64,000 nucleotides of DNA from Streptomyces rhizoryzae (GCF_023155275.1 NZ_JALMUV010000023.1:1-64000), one strand, 5' to 3'; numbered from the stretch's first letter, positions 50,112 to 60,454 are shown. The notes: a model not told the origin generated them from the letters alone. Made by a program: numbers and translations.

Positions 50112-50732
50112 TCAGCCGCCGTTGCGGTAGACCAGGAGGTAGCGCCAGAAGAGGAGCCGGCGGACCCGGCACCGGGGGAGTTCGGCCGCGGCGCGCTTCC
50201 TGATGGCGGCCAGCGGCATGACCGGGTCGGCGACCGGCGCGGGCGGGGGCCCCTCGCCGGCGCCGGTGAGCCGTTCCCGGACGAACGCCGCGCTCCGGTA
50301 GGCGGCGTTCACCGGCGCGGCCGCCAGGCCGACGAGGAAGTCCGCGGGTGTGGTCTCGCGGTAGCAGCCCAGGACCACCAGCACCCCGCCGTCGGTCAGT
50401 GCCTCGCGCAGCTTGCGCACCGTCTCGAACGGGACGTGGTGGAGGCTGGCCAGGCAGGAGATGTAGTCGTAGCTGCCGGGCGGCAGGGACACCCGCGCGA
50501 TGTCCAGCTGCCGGAAGCGGGGTTCCGCGGCGGGTGCCGGCCGGTCGGCCGGGCGCCGTGCGGCGGCGATGACCTCGCCGTCGGTGTCGATCGCGTCCAC
50601 CTCGATGCCCCGGGACGCCACCGCGCGGGCGAACGCCCCGGTGCCGCAGCCGACATCGAGGGCGCGCCGGCAGTCCGCCGGCAGCTCGCGCAGCAGCAGG
50701 GCGTGGTAGTGATCGTTGTGGTTGAACGGCAC
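50112..50732 (-). CDS. Class I SAM-dependent methyltransferase
   Basis: A 206-residue methyltransferase beginning MPFNHNDHYHALLLRELPAD. The SAM-binding motif is ALDVGCGTGAFARAVA (~24-39), followed by VDAIDTDGEVIAAAR and a DYISCLASLHHVPFET segment where the acceptor site begins. The typical N-terminal HNDHYHALL form belongs to small actinobacterial methyltransferases. It converges with the betaine operon. Acceptor unknown. Confidence 0.88.
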   Translation of the reverse strand: MPFNHNDHYHALLLRELPADCRRALDVGCGTGAFARAVASRGIEVDAIDTDGEVIAAARRPADRPAPAAEPRFRQLDIARVSLPPGSYDYISCLASLHHVPFETVRKLREALTDGGVLVVLGCYRETTPADFLVGLAAAPVNAAYRSAAFVRERLTGAGEGPPPAPVADPVMPLAAIRKRAAAELPRCRVRRLLFWRYLLVYRNGG

Positions 50733-50772
50733 CGGCCCATCATGGCACCGGCGGCCCGGCCACGGGATCGGG

Positions 50773-52794
50773 CTACGGGGTCCGGTCCGGCCCGGCGGCC
50801 CGGCGCCAGGCGGCCTCGCGCAGCAGCCGCAGCCCGTTGAGGCCCACGATCACCGTGGAGCCCTCGTGGCCCAGGACGCCGAGCGGCAGCGGGAGTTGGC
50901 CGACCAGGTCCCACACCACCAGGCCGGAGATGCACACCGAGGCGATCACGAGGTTCTGCACGACCAGCCTGCGGGCGGCGCGGGAGAGGCGCACGACGGC
51001 CGGGACGGTGGCGAGTTCGTCCCGGACGATCACCGCGTCGGCGGTCTCCAGCGCCAGGTCGGAGCCGGCCCGGCCCATCGCCAGGCCGGTGTGCGCGGCG
51101 GCCAGTGCCGGGGCGTCGTTCACCCCGTCCCCGACGACCAGCACCCGCCGCCCGGCCGCCTCCTGCTCCCGGACGGCGGCGACCTTGTCCTGCGGGAGCA
51201 GCCCGGCCCGGACCTCGGTGATACCGGCCTCGGCGGCCAGCCGGGCGGCGGCGCGCGGGTTGTCACCGGTGAGCAGCGCGGGCGCCCGGCCGGTCAGGGC
51301 GCGCAGCGCGGCCACCGCCGGTGCCGCGTCCGGGCGCAGCCGGTCCGCGATGCCGAGGACGCCGACCGGGGCGCCGTCCCGCCGTACCACTACGGCGGTG
51401 TGGCCGGTCTCCTCCAACTCGGCGACCACGGCGTGCACGTCGGCGCATCGGGGCGCCGCGCCGGGGGTGTCCGCAGCGGGCTGCGCCGACCGGGACGCCG
51501 GCAGCAGGCGGGCCGGGGCGCCGACCTCGATCAGGGCGCCGCCGACGCGGGCCCGTACGCCGGTGCCGGGGGTGGCGGCGAAGTCCTCGGCGGCGGGCAG
51601 CGCGCCGTCGCGGGCCCGGGCGGCGCCGACGACGGCACGGGCCAGCGGGTGCTCACTGGGGTGCTCGGCGGCGGCCGCCAGGGTCAGCAGTGCGTCCTCG
51701 GAGAGCCCGGTGCCGGGCAGCGGCCGGACCGCGGTCACCCGGGGCGTGCCCTCGGTCAGCGTCCCGGTCTTGTCGAGCGCGGCCGCGTCCACCTGGCCGA
51801 GCCGCTCCATCACCACGGCCGACTTGACCAGTACGCCGTGCCGCCCGGCGTTGGCGATGGCCGACAGCAGCGGCGGCATGGTGGCCAGCACCACCGCGCA
51901 CGGCGAGGCGACGATCATGAAGGTCATGGCCCGCAGCAGCGCCCCGGTCAGGTCCGCGCCCAGCAGCAGCGGCCCCCCGAACACCGCCAGCGTGACGGCC
52001 ACCACGCCGACCGAGTACCGCTGTTCGACCTTCTCGATGAACAGCTGGGTGGGCGCCTTGGTCTCGGACGCCTCGGCGACCATGGCCACGATCCGGGCCA
52101 GCACGGAGTCCGCGGGGTCCCGTTCGACGGCGACCCGCAGCGCGCCCAGGCCGTTGAGGGTGCCGGCGAACACCTCGTCACCGGGCTCCTTGGCCACCGG
52201 CAGTGGTTCGCCGGTGATGGTGGCCTGGTCGACCTCGCCGGTCCCGGCCACCACCCGGCCGTCGGCACCGATCCGTTCACCGGGGCGGACCAGGATCGTG
52301 TCGCCGACCGACAGCGCGGCGGTGGCCACCGTCTCCTCACCGCCGTCCGCGGTCAGCCGGGTGGCGGTGGCGGGTGCGAGGTCGAGCAGGCCGCGCACCG
52401 AGTCCTGGGTGCGGGCGGTGGCCAGCGCCTCCAGGGCGCCGGAGGTGGCGAAGATGACGATCAGCAGCGCGCCGTCCATGACCTGCCCGATCGCCGCCGC
52501 CCCGAGGGCCGCCACGATCATCAGCAGGTCCACGTCGAGGGTGCGTTCCCGGAGCGCCTGGAGCCCGGCCCGGGCCGGCTCCCAGCCGCCCGCCGCGGAC
52601 GCCACCGCGTACGGCGGGCCCCACGCCCAGGCCGGCGCACCGGTGAGCTGGAGCGCCAGCGCCACCAGGAAGGCGAGCGTGGCACAGGCCGCCCAGCGCG
52701 CCTCGGTCAGCGCGAACACCCGGGTGCGCCGCGCGGTGGCCCGGGGCGTGGCGGCGGCCGGGGGCGAGGGGCGCGCGGTGGTGGCAGCAGGCAT
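50773..52794 (-). CDS. P1B-type heavy metal-exporting ATPase (SPC class)
   Basis: A 673-residue P-type ATPase. The ion-selectivity motif is S-P-C at 297-299, TGEP at 194-197, the phosphorylation site DKTGT at 341-345, and near the end HEGST in the last helices, the pair typical of the Co2+/Fe2+/Zn2+ (P1B-4) exporters. There is no N-terminal HMA domain and about six membrane helices. The ATG at 52794 follows GGAGGG. An ArsR-like operator lies ~60 bp upstream. It would pump a divalent metal out of the cell. Confidence 0.93.
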   Translation of the reverse strand: MPAATTARPSPPAAATPRATARRTRVFALTEARWAACATLAFLVALALQLTGAPAWAWGPPYAVASAAGGWEPARAGLQALRERTLDVDLLMIVAALGAAAIGQVMDGALLIVIFATSGALEALATARTQDSVRGLLDLAPATATRLTADGGEETVATAALSVGDTILVRPGERIGADGRVVAGTGEVDQATITGEPLPVAKEPGDEVFAGTLNGLGALRVAVERDPADSVLARIVAMVAEASETKAPTQLFIEKVEQRYSVGVVAVTLAVFGGPLLLGADLTGALLRAMTFMIVASPCAVVLATMPPLLSAIANAGRHGVLVKSAVVMERLGQVDAAALDKTGTLTEGTPRVTAVRPLPGTGLSEDALLTLAAAAEHPSEHPLARAVVGAARARDGALPAAEDFAATPGTGVRARVGGALIEVGAPARLLPASRSAQPAADTPGAAPRCADVHAVVAELEETGHTAVVVRRDGAPVGVLGIADRLRPDAAPAVAALRALTGRAPALLTGDNPRAAARLAAEAGITEVRAGLLPQDKVAAVREQEAAGRRVLVVGDGVNDAPALAAAHTGLAMGRAGSDLALETADAVIVRDELATVPAVVRLSRAARRLVVQNLVIASVCISGLVVWDLVGQLPLPLGVLGHEGSTVIVGLNGLRLLREAAWRRAAGPDRTP

Positions 52795-52853
52795 GACGGA
52801 ACGACCCTCCACGGGCGGGGGACGGGCAGCGACGCACCCACCATACAGGAACG

Positions 52854-52871
52854 GATGAACAATTCTTCATC
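52854..52871. promoter_or_regulatory. ArsR/NmtR-like operator
   Basis: GATGAACAATTCTTCATC is a near-perfect 18-bp inverted repeat (one internal mismatch pair), strongly A/T-rich in a GC-rich region and of the TGAAC/TTCA kind bound by ArsR metal sensors. It lies 60-77 bp upstream of the ATPase start, where it could overlap its promoter. The ArsR gene at 55750-56133 is a candidate binder. Confidence 0.6.
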
Positions 52872-53033
52872 TATTACGACCACTGCCCGGCAGCCGGCGA
52901 CGTCGTGCACATGTACAACTGGGACGACTCCTGGCAATGGGTGGCCGACGTCCAGGTGGGCCAGAAATGGAGCGTGACCTGGAGCGGCGACTCGCGCAAC
53001 GACGTGGTCGACATGGTCTGCATCGGCCGCACC
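52867..53033 (+). pseudogene. Orphan secreted-protein remnant
   Basis: The + frame reads YYDHCPAAGDVVHMYNWDDS then WQWVADVQVGQKWSVTWSGD and VVDMVCIGRT, Trp-rich and coding-like with two Cys, resembling the C-terminus of small secreted actinomycete proteins. No start codon or signal peptide precedes it; the metal operator abuts it. It seems to be a 5'-truncated relic. The reading frame continues without homology to 53135. Confidence 0.4.
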
Positions 53034-53116
53034 GCGTCCGGTACGTGTAGGTGCGGGCGCAGGGCGGGTGCATGTGGTGTGCCCTCGGCCGACGCATCCA
53101 CGCGAGGGGGCTCTTG

Positions 53117-53827
53117 TCAGCCTTGGCGCGGTTGAGCCCGGGGGGCAACGTTCGCTGTGCAGCATCCGCTGATGGCGGCGGCCACCTCTTGGGGATGGGA
53201 GACCGGTGAGAGGTGGCTGGAGCGCAGGGCGGTGACCGTGGCATTCGTCCGTTCGGCGAACCACCGCTGGAGCCCGGGGTCGAGGATCTGGTCGTCCGTG
53301 GAGAGGACGTAGGCGCAGGGCAGGTCACGCCAGGCACCGCGCCCTGAGGGGGTCGAGAAGCACGCGCTGTGCGTCGGCTTCTGGAGTGCGGCCAGGACCC
53401 GGGTGGTCGTCGCCGGAACATCGGCTCCGAGCGCATCCCTGAAGAGGTCGGGGTCGAGGGTCGACCAGCCGTCGTTGCTGAACCGGATCGCGTCGCGGCC
53501 GCGGGTCGCCGTGCCGCGGCCGCTCAGCATCCGGAGCGTCTCGGACTCGTCGGGGGCGTAGGCCGCGACGAACACCAGCGCGGTGACCCGGGCGTTGTGA
53601 TGTGCGGCCCCGGATATCACCATGCCGCCGTAGGAATGCCCGACCAGCGTCACCGGCCCGTCGAATGTCGCGATCTGCCGCCGTGTCCAGGCGATGTCCT
53701 CTTCCAGCGAGGTCAGTGGCAGCTGGATGGCCAGCACACGGTGCCCCTCGTCCTGGAGGGTGGCAATCACCGCCTGCCAGACCGACCCGTCACTCCAAGC
53801 CCCGTGCACCAGCACGACGTTCGCCAT
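53117..53827 (-). CDS. Alpha/beta hydrolase
   Basis: A 236-residue alpha/beta hydrolase, MANVVLVHGAWSDGSVWQAV. The oxyanion HGAWSD is at 8-13, the nucleophile elbow V-G-H-S-Y-G-G is near 63-69 (Ser about 66), the acid is in YVLSTDDQIL (Asp ~178), and the His is in RSSHLSPVSHP (~205). The form resembles plant-like hydroxynitrile lyase/methylesterase-type and salicylate esterase-like enzymes. The gene is slightly lower in GC than its neighbours and stands alone. Substrate unknown. Confidence 0.88.
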   Translation of the reverse strand: MANVVLVHGAWSDGSVWQAVIATLQDEGHRVLAIQLPLTSLEEDIAWTRRQIATFDGPVTLVGHSYGGMVISGAAHHNARVTALVFVAAYAPDESETLRMLSGRGTATRGRDAIRFSNDGWSTLDPDLFRDALGADVPATTTRVLAALQKPTHSACFSTPSGRGAWRDLPCAYVLSTDDQILDPGLQRWFAERTNATVTALRSSHLSPVSHPQEVAAAISGCCTANVAPRAQPRQG

Positions 53828-54310
53828 TGCCGCCTCCGTGTTTCCCCACTCGCGAGCAGCGCCGTCAACCGGCGCTGTCGCGGACGGATTTCCGTACGGG
53901 CGCTAGGCAACCGAGGTGAGGATGCGGGGTGTGAGCCAGGGAGTTGGTCCTGCCGCGTTTCGACAGGAGGCCGCGTGTGGATGGCGCATATCGACACCTC
54001 GGACGCGTGCGTCCCGGACGCGCTCGACCCGCACGAGGACGACGGCGGGACGGTACCGGACTCGTGAAGGGCGTCATGTGGTGGTACGAGTGCGCTTCGG
54101 CCGGCTGTCCCAGCCACTGGCCCGGGCAGGGGCGCTGAGTGCCCTCTCAGACGTTCGCTCCTCCGTCTTGGGCCGCCCTCGGTGGCCGGCTCGGGAGCGG
54201 TGTCGAGTGCATCGAGCACTGCGTGCGGGGGCTGCTCGGGTCGTGTCAGGGTGCGGCCGTGCCGGCGCAGTTCTCGGACCGCGCCGGTACGGGAGGCAGC
54301 GGCTGCCGGA
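53828..54310. other. Gene-free stretch
   Basis: About 480 bp between the hydrolase start and the stop of the DUF4185 gene. Several short open frames exist, but none has a convincing start, codon bias or family resemblance. I see no strong hairpin. It may hold the hydrolase promoter and decayed sequence. Confidence 0.4.
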
Positions 54311-55447
54311 TCACGACAGCATATGGACCTTGTACTGCATGAAGCGGTAGTTCCAGGGGTCGTACCACTGGCTGACGACGATGTGGAAGTTGCCGAACGT
54401 CGAACCGGGGACGACGAAGCCGCCGTACGGACTGGCGACGAGGTTGCCCACCTCCTGGCCCGGTGCGCCAGGCACGATCATGGTCTGCTCCAGCGTCCTG
54501 GTCAGGTCCGACGTCGGGAGCGGGAAGACCATCGCCCGGACCGACAGCGGGTTCATGTTCAACCAGGTGAGCACGTACTTGCCGTCCATGGCCCGGAAGC
54601 AGATCTCGCCCCACTTGCGGGTGCCGAAGACGGTTGTCGGAGGCGCGCCCCACCGCCAGCCACCGTCGGCGTAGCCCCACGGCTCGTAGGCGTCCGGATT
54701 GCCGAGGCTGTCCTTCCGCACCCGGTGCAGCAGCATCCCCGACTCCACCTCGCGGTTGAAGACCGAGGACAGGACGTAGCAGTAGCCGTCGTCGGCCACC
54801 GCGTAGGTCTTCTGCTGGAACTGGCCGCCGTGCAGGTCGCCCGGCCACTGGCACAGGTATTCCCAGGTCTCGCCGTTGTCGGTGGACCGCCAGAAGTCCG
54901 TGTGGTGCGTGTCGTAGATGACACCGCGCATGAGGTGCATGTACATCACGCCGTCGACGACGAACACGTCCGAGGGGATCGCCGTGGTCGCCTTCTCGCC
55001 GACCGGCGTGTGCGGTTCGTCGACCAGGCTGTTGGCGTGGCCCCCGCCGACGCTGCCGTCGATGCGCAGGTTGCCCAGGTCCGCGCTGCTGGAGCGCAGC
55101 CCGACCGGGGCACGCCAGTCGTCGGCGGGTTCGCCGGGCCGCGGTACGTGGTCGCCGTTGAAGGTGTCGCCGCCGACGAACAGCATGGTGCCGTTCGGAC
55201 ACCGCACGGGGATGCCGAGATCGGTCCACGGCGAGGCGAACGGGCCGGTCTCGGCCGGGCCGCTCAGGTTCTTCACCTTGTACGCGATCGTCGGGCTGGA
55301 CGGGTCGTTCGGCCCGCCTGCCCTCGCGATCCCCGCGGTCGAACCGATGACTCCCGCCCCTACGGCGGCGCCGATACCCATGGTGAGGAGCTTGCGGCGG
55401 GTGTGCCCGCCGGCCGACGAGTCCTGCTCGTCCGCTGGACGTGTCAT
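54311..55447 (-). CDS. Tat-exported DUF4185 protein
   Basis: A 378-residue secreted protein with a twin-arginine signal peptide: H-T-R-R-K-L-L near 16-22, then a hydrophobic stretch to A-R-A (~45). The mature part is a beta-propeller-like DUF4185 domain with NGTMLFVGGDTFNG, MYMHLMRGVI, WRSTDNGETWEYL and RKWGEICFRAMDGKYVLTW. The family is often linked with glycan or lipoprotein surface functions, and its activity is unknown. The ATG at 55447 follows GGAAAGG at suitable spacing. It is divergent from the ArsR gene, 302 bp away. Confidence 0.85.
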   Translation of the reverse strand: MTRPADEQDSSAGGHTRRKLLTMGIGAAVGAGVIGSTAGIARAGGPNDPSSPTIAYKVKNLSGPAETGPFASPWTDLGIPVRCPNGTMLFVGGDTFNGDHVPRPGEPADDWRAPVGLRSSSADLGNLRIDGSVGGGHANSLVDEPHTPVGEKATTAIPSDVFVVDGVMYMHLMRGVIYDTHHTDFWRSTDNGETWEYLCQWPGDLHGGQFQQKTYAVADDGYCYVLSSVFNREVESGMLLHRVRKDSLGNPDAYEPWGYADGGWRWGAPPTTVFGTRKWGEICFRAMDGKYVLTWLNMNPLSVRAMVFPLPTSDLTRTLEQTMIVPGAPGQEVGNLVASPYGGFVVPGSTFGNFHIVVSQWYDPWNYRFMQYKVHMLS

Positions 55448-55749
55448 TGTGTCGATGCCTTTCCGAGCCGACCCAGTGGTACGAGGTGACGCCCTCGGTG
55501 CCGGTAGCCAGGGCGGGGCACCCGAGCACGCACCCCGTCGGGAGAGCCCGATCGTAGGGGCGACCGGTGAAATGGTGATGACCTGGCGTGCCCTGCCTGA
55601 TGCGCCGGGGCGCCGGGGCCGTCCCGCCGCCGCTCGCCTCCTGCGCCCGTGGGCCGGACGCCGCCTGCTCGGTCCGCGGAGGCACGGGGAAGACTGCCCG
55701 GCCTCCGGGGCCACGCGCGTGGTGGGCGGGGCTCCTTAGGATGGCTCCC
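55448..55749. other. Divergent intergenic region
   Basis: About 300 bp between the DUF4185 and ArsR starts. No gene or striking repeat was found. A TTAGGAT stretch at 55736-55742 could be part of the ArsR promoter and ribosome site. Confidence 0.35.
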
Positions 55750-56133
55750 ATGGGCCATGGAATCGATGACAACGGCAGCGCCACCACCCGCGAACGCCTG
55801 GACGCCGTAGGGGCCGCTGACGTCGCCGCCACCCTCCAGGCCCTCTCCACCCCGTCCCGGCTGCGGATCCTCGCCCGGCTCCAGGAGGGGCCGTGCGCGG
55901 TCGGCGACCTCGCCGCCGCCGTCGGGATGGAGCAGTCCGCCTGCTCCCACCAGCTCCGCCTGCTGCGCAACCTCGGCCTGGTCACCGGCGAACGCAACGG
56001 CCGGTCGATCGTCTACGCCCTCTACGACCACCACGTCGCGGAACTGCTCGACCAGGCCCTCCACCACGTGGAGCACCTGCGGCTCGGCCTGCGCGACGCC
56101 CCGACCCGGACCGCCGAGGCCCCGGCCCGCTGA
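55750..56133 (+). CDS. ArsR/SmtB family metal-sensing repressor (NmtR-like)
   Basis: A 127-residue ArsR protein with winged helix ~27-90 (LQALSTPSRLRILARL, then MEQSACSHQLRLLRNLGLVT). The alpha-5 metal site is complete: Asp93-x-His95-x10-His106-x2-His109, the D-H-H-H arrangement of NmtR/SmtB-like sensors for Ni, Co or Zn. A Cys in MEQSACSH is also present. The start at 55750 (MGHGIDD) is 9 nt after AGG; 55741 is an alternative ATG in frame. A plausible target is the P1B-4 ATPase promoter ~2.9 kb away. Confidence 0.9.
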   Translation: MGHGIDDNGSATTRERLDAVGAADVAATLQALSTPSRLRILARLQEGPCAVGDLAAAVGMEQSACSHQLRLLRNLGLVTGERNGRSIVYALYDHHVAELLDQALHHVEHLRLGLRDAPTRTAEAPAR

Positions 56134-56153
56134 ACGGGCCGGGCCCGGGCCGG

Positions 56154-56948
56154 CTACAGCCGCCGGTTGTCCAGCACCCCCACCGCCCGCCGCACCCGCT
56201 CGGCCTCGGCCGGGTCCACCTCGCCGACCAGCAGCCCCGGCGCACCGCCCAGCCGCGCCCGCACCGTTCCGTCGGGCCCGATCAGTGCGCTGTGGCCCAC
56301 CCCGGTCGGCGCCTTGGTCGGCACCTCCGGATCGGCGTCCTGGTCGGGCGCGGCCTGGCCGACCGCGGCCACCCACACCCCGGCGTCCAGCGCCCGCGCC
56401 CGCACCAGCAGGTCCCACTGCGCCCGCTTGCCGGGGCCCGCGCCCCACGACGCGGGCAGCACCGACAGTGCCGCGCCGGCCTCCGCATGGGCCCGGAACA
56501 GCTCAGGGAACCGCAGGTCGTAGCAGGTCGCCAGGCCCACCCGGACGCCCTCGACGTCGAGGGTCACCACCCGGTCGCCGGGGGCGACGGTGTCCGATTC
56601 CCGGAACCCGAACGCGTCGTAGAGGTGGATCTTGTCGTAGGACTCCTCCACGCCGGGGCCGGTGGCCAGCAGGGTGTTGGCCACCCGGCCGTCCGGCGCC
56701 GGGGTGAACATCCCCGCCACCACCGTCACCCCGGTCTCCCGGGCCACCGCCCGCACGCCCTCGGCCCACGGCCCGTCCAGCGGCTCGGCGACCGGCCCCA
56801 GCGGCACCCCGAAGCGCACCATCGACGCCTCCGGGAGCACCGCCAGCCGCGCGCCCTCCGCGGCCGCCCGGCGCACCTGCTCCGCCACCCGCGCGAGGTT
56901 CTCCCGCGGGTCGGCCGACGAGGTCATCTGGCACAGCGCGATACGCAT
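56154..56948 (-). CDS. Carbon-nitrogen hydrolase (nitrilase superfamily)
   Basis: A 264-residue Nit-type amidase. The Glu-Lys-Cys triad is visible: LPEAS (Glu about 40), YDKIHLYDAFGFRES (Lys about 106) and ATCYDLRFPE (Cys about 142). The segment MRIALCQMTSSADPRENL is the family start. Such enzymes hydrolyse deaminated glutathione, omega-amides or other amides; the substrate is not determined. It lies next to the aspartase/asparaginase genes but has a 161-bp gap, so linkage is loose. Confidence 0.9.
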   Translation of the reverse strand: MRIALCQMTSSADPRENLARVAEQVRRAAAEGARLAVLPEASMVRFGVPLGPVAEPLDGPWAEGVRAVARETGVTVVAGMFTPAPDGRVANTLLATGPGVEESYDKIHLYDAFGFRESDTVAPGDRVVTLDVEGVRVGLATCYDLRFPELFRAHAEAGAALSVLPASWGAGPGKRAQWDLLVRARALDAGVWVAAVGQAAPDQDADPEVPTKAPTGVGHSALIGPDGTVRARLGGAPGLLVGEVDPAEAERVRRAVGVLDNRRL

Positions 56949-57109
56949 CGGGGCTCACTCCTGTCGTCTCGGTCACGCGGCCCGCGCGTCCGCCGGCCGC
57001 CTCGGACTGGACGGTACGCCGTGGTGCCGCGCCCGCCCAGCGCACCCCCGGGCCCGCGGCGCGCCGGGCCGCCGCGGCCCCGGCGCGCCCGCCCGGGCCG
57101 GTCCCGCGC

Positions 57110-58534
<1,425 letters not shown>

Positions 58535-58592
58535 GGCGGGAGGTTCCTTGGAGGGTGAGGAGGGTGGTGGGAAGAGGGGGAGGGGCTGCTGC

Positions 58593-59663
58593 CTAGGAGG
58601 CCGGGGGCGGGTCGACGGCCCGCAGGGCGCCGACCTCCCTGCCGCCGCCCAGGACGGGGACGGCCGCGAACGGCGCGAGCAGCTCCGGATCGACGCCGCA
58701 GCGGGCCAGCGCGGCGGCGGTCACCGGCATCCGCGCCCGGTCCCCGCCGTCCGCGATCTTCACGCCGACCGCCCGGCCGTCCGGCAGCGCCGCGAGCTGG
58801 ACACCCTCGAAGCCGTCCTTGGCCAGCAGCCCGGGCACCGCGCCGACCAGCCGCGCGGTGTCGCGCTCCCGGCCGGAGACCATCTCCGGGTACCGGCGCA
58901 TGGCGTCCGCGACCCGGCCCTCGGCGGTGCCCGGGGCGGCCGTCGCGAGCCGGGCCGCGGCCCGGGTCAGACCGAGCAGCGAGACCGCGAACAGCGGGGC
59001 GCCGCAGCCGTCGACGGTGACCCGGGCGATGCCCTGGCCGGTCAGCTCCTCGACGGTCGCGGCCAGCTCCCCCTGGAGCGGGTGGCCGGGACGGAGGTAG
59101 CTCTCCAGCCGCCAGCCCCGGGTGCGCGCGGTGACCAGCATCGCGGCGTGCTTGCCCGAGCAGTTCTGGGCGAGCCGGCTGGGGACCCGCCCGCGGGCCA
59201 GCCACGCCGCCCGCTCGGTGGCGCCGTACGGCAGGTCCGGGACGTTGCGCAGGGCGTCCTCGGTCAGCCCGCCGGAGTGCAGGATGCGGCGGGCGGTGGC
59301 CAGGTGGCGGTCCTCGCCGGAGTGGCTGGCGGCGACCAGGGCCAGCGCCTCGTCGTCCAGCGGCGGCAGACCGGCCCGCAGCAGACCGACCGCCTGGAGC
59401 GGCTTGAGCGCCGACCGGGGGTAGAAGGCCGCCTCGATGTCGCCGCGCCGGTACGCCACCGTGCCGTCCGCGGCCAGCACGACGACCGAGCCGTGGTGGA
59501 CGCCCTCGACCAGGCCGCCCCGCACCAGCTCGGCGACCGGGGCGTGGGCCGGGGTGCGGACCGGCGGCGGGGCGTCCGGCGCCGTGCCGGGGCCGGGTAT
59601 ACCGGGGGGCGAGCCGGGGCCGGGTGTACCGGGGGCCGCGGTGCGCGGCGCCGGCGCGGTCAT
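58593..59663 (-). CDS. Asparaginase (Rhizobium etli AnsA/ReAV-type)
   Basis: A 356-residue asparaginase of the thermolabile, structurally distinct class 3. The signature RSALKPLQAVGLLRAG (Ser and Lys, ~83-98) and LAQNCSGKHAAMLVTAR (with the zinc-binding Cys and the active Lys, ~165-181), and VDGCGAPLFAVSLLGL, are diagnostic. It hydrolyses L-asparagine to aspartate and ammonia. The first ~38 residues are Pro/Gly-rich. Its ATG overlaps the regulator's stop (ATGA at 59660-59663), so regulator and enzyme are translated together. Confidence 0.92.
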   Translation of the reverse strand: MTAPAPRTAAPGTPGPGSPPGIPGPGTAPDAPPPVRTPAHAPVAELVRGGLVEGVHHGSVVVLAADGTVAYRRGDIEAAFYPRSALKPLQAVGLLRAGLPPLDDEALALVAASHSGEDRHLATARRILHSGGLTEDALRNVPDLPYGATERAAWLARGRVPSRLAQNCSGKHAAMLVTARTRGWRLESYLRPGHPLQGELAATVEELTGQGIARVTVDGCGAPLFAVSLLGLTRAAARLATAAPGTAEGRVADAMRRYPEMVSGRERDTARLVGAVPGLLAKDGFEGVQLAALPDGRAVGVKIADGGDRARMPVTAAALARCGVDPELLAPFAAVPVLGGGREVGALRAVDPPPAS

Positions 59664-60418
59664 CGCCGCTCCTCAGGGTCCGCGGCGCCGTCGGCCGGGG
59701 CCGCGCGGTGCGCCGGCCGCACGATGGTGGACAGCGTGGACTCCACGCGGGCCAGGTGGTGCCGCATGGCCTCCGCGGCGTCCTGCCCCGACTGCTCCAC
59801 CAGGGCTTCCACGATCGCCCGGTGCTCGCGGTTGGACTGCTCGCGCCGGCCGCCGACGTCGGTGAGGAACGCCGACTGGCGGGCCAGCGCGTCGCGGATC
59901 TCCTCGATGACCCGCCGGAAGACCGGATTCCGGGCGGCCTCGGCGACCGCCAGGTGGAACAGCGTGTCCATCGCGACCCAGGCGGTGGTGTCGGTCTCCC
60001 GCTCCATCCGCTCCAGCAGGTGCCCGAGCCGGTCCAGGTCCTCGGGCGTGCGGCGCTCCGCCGCGTACCCGGCGACCGGGATCTCGATGTGCCGGCGGAC
60101 CTCCAGCAGGTCGCTGGCGGCGTAGTCGCCGAAGGTGGGGTCCGGCACCGCGCCGTCCGAGACGACGAAGGTGCCCTTGCCCGTACGGGAGACCGTGAGC
60201 CCCATCGTCTGGAGCGCGCGGAGCGCCTCCCGGAGCACCGGGCGGCTGACTTCGAGCCGGCGGCACAGCTCGGCTTCGGAGGGGAGCTTGTCACCCACGG
60301 CGTACTCGCCCCGCTCGATGGCCGCGCGGAGGTGGCTCAGGACGGCCTCCATCGCACTCACCCGGCGGGGCGGCGGGGTCGGATCGGGGATAGCTGTCTG
60401 GCTGTCTGACAGGTTCAC
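59660..60418 (-). CDS. FadR/GntR family transcriptional regulator
   Basis: A 252-residue regulator with winged helix ~28-90 (VLSHLRAAIERGEYAVGDKL, then CRRLEVSRPVLREALRALQT) and a FCD effector domain (~95-235) with LLEVRRHIEIPVAGYAAERR and the typical helix MDTLFHLAVAEAARNPVF. The GTG at 60418 coincides with the predicted transcription start of a TTGACA promoter, giving a leaderless start; the ATG at 60352 is an alternative. It heads an asparaginase/aspartase operon and likely represses it until asparagine or aspartate is present. Confidence 0.9.
   Translation of the reverse strand: MNLSDSQTAIPDPTPPPRRVSAMEAVLSHLRAAIERGEYAVGDKLPSEAELCRRLEVSRPVLREALRALQTMGLTVSRTGKGTFVVSDGAVPDPTFGDYAASDLLEVRRHIEIPVAGYAAERRTPEDLDRLGHLLERMERETDTTAWVAMDTLFHLAVAEAARNPVFRRVIEEIRDALARQSAFLTDVGGRREQSNREHRAIVEALVEQSGQDAAEAMRHHLARVESTLSTIVRPAHRAAPADGAADPEERR
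60402..60412. promoter_or_regulatory. FadR-type operator
   Basis: CTGTCTGACAG is a perfect 5-bp inverted repeat with a 1-bp centre. A further half-site (CTGTCTG) lies directly beside it at 60394-60400. It is just downstream of the predicted promoter, typical for autoregulation by a FCD-class regulator. Confidence 0.6.
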
Positions 60419-60454
60419 CCCGGGATCGTCCGCCCCCGGCAGGGGAGCTGTCAA
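60418..60454 (-). promoter_or_regulatory. Sigma-70-like promoter for the regulator-asparaginase-aspartase operon
   Basis: On the minus strand, TTGACA (60454-60449) and GACGAT (60430-60425) are separated by 18 bp, and the expected start is at about 60418, the GTG. The -35 box matches consensus and the -10 is weak. Confidence 0.55.
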
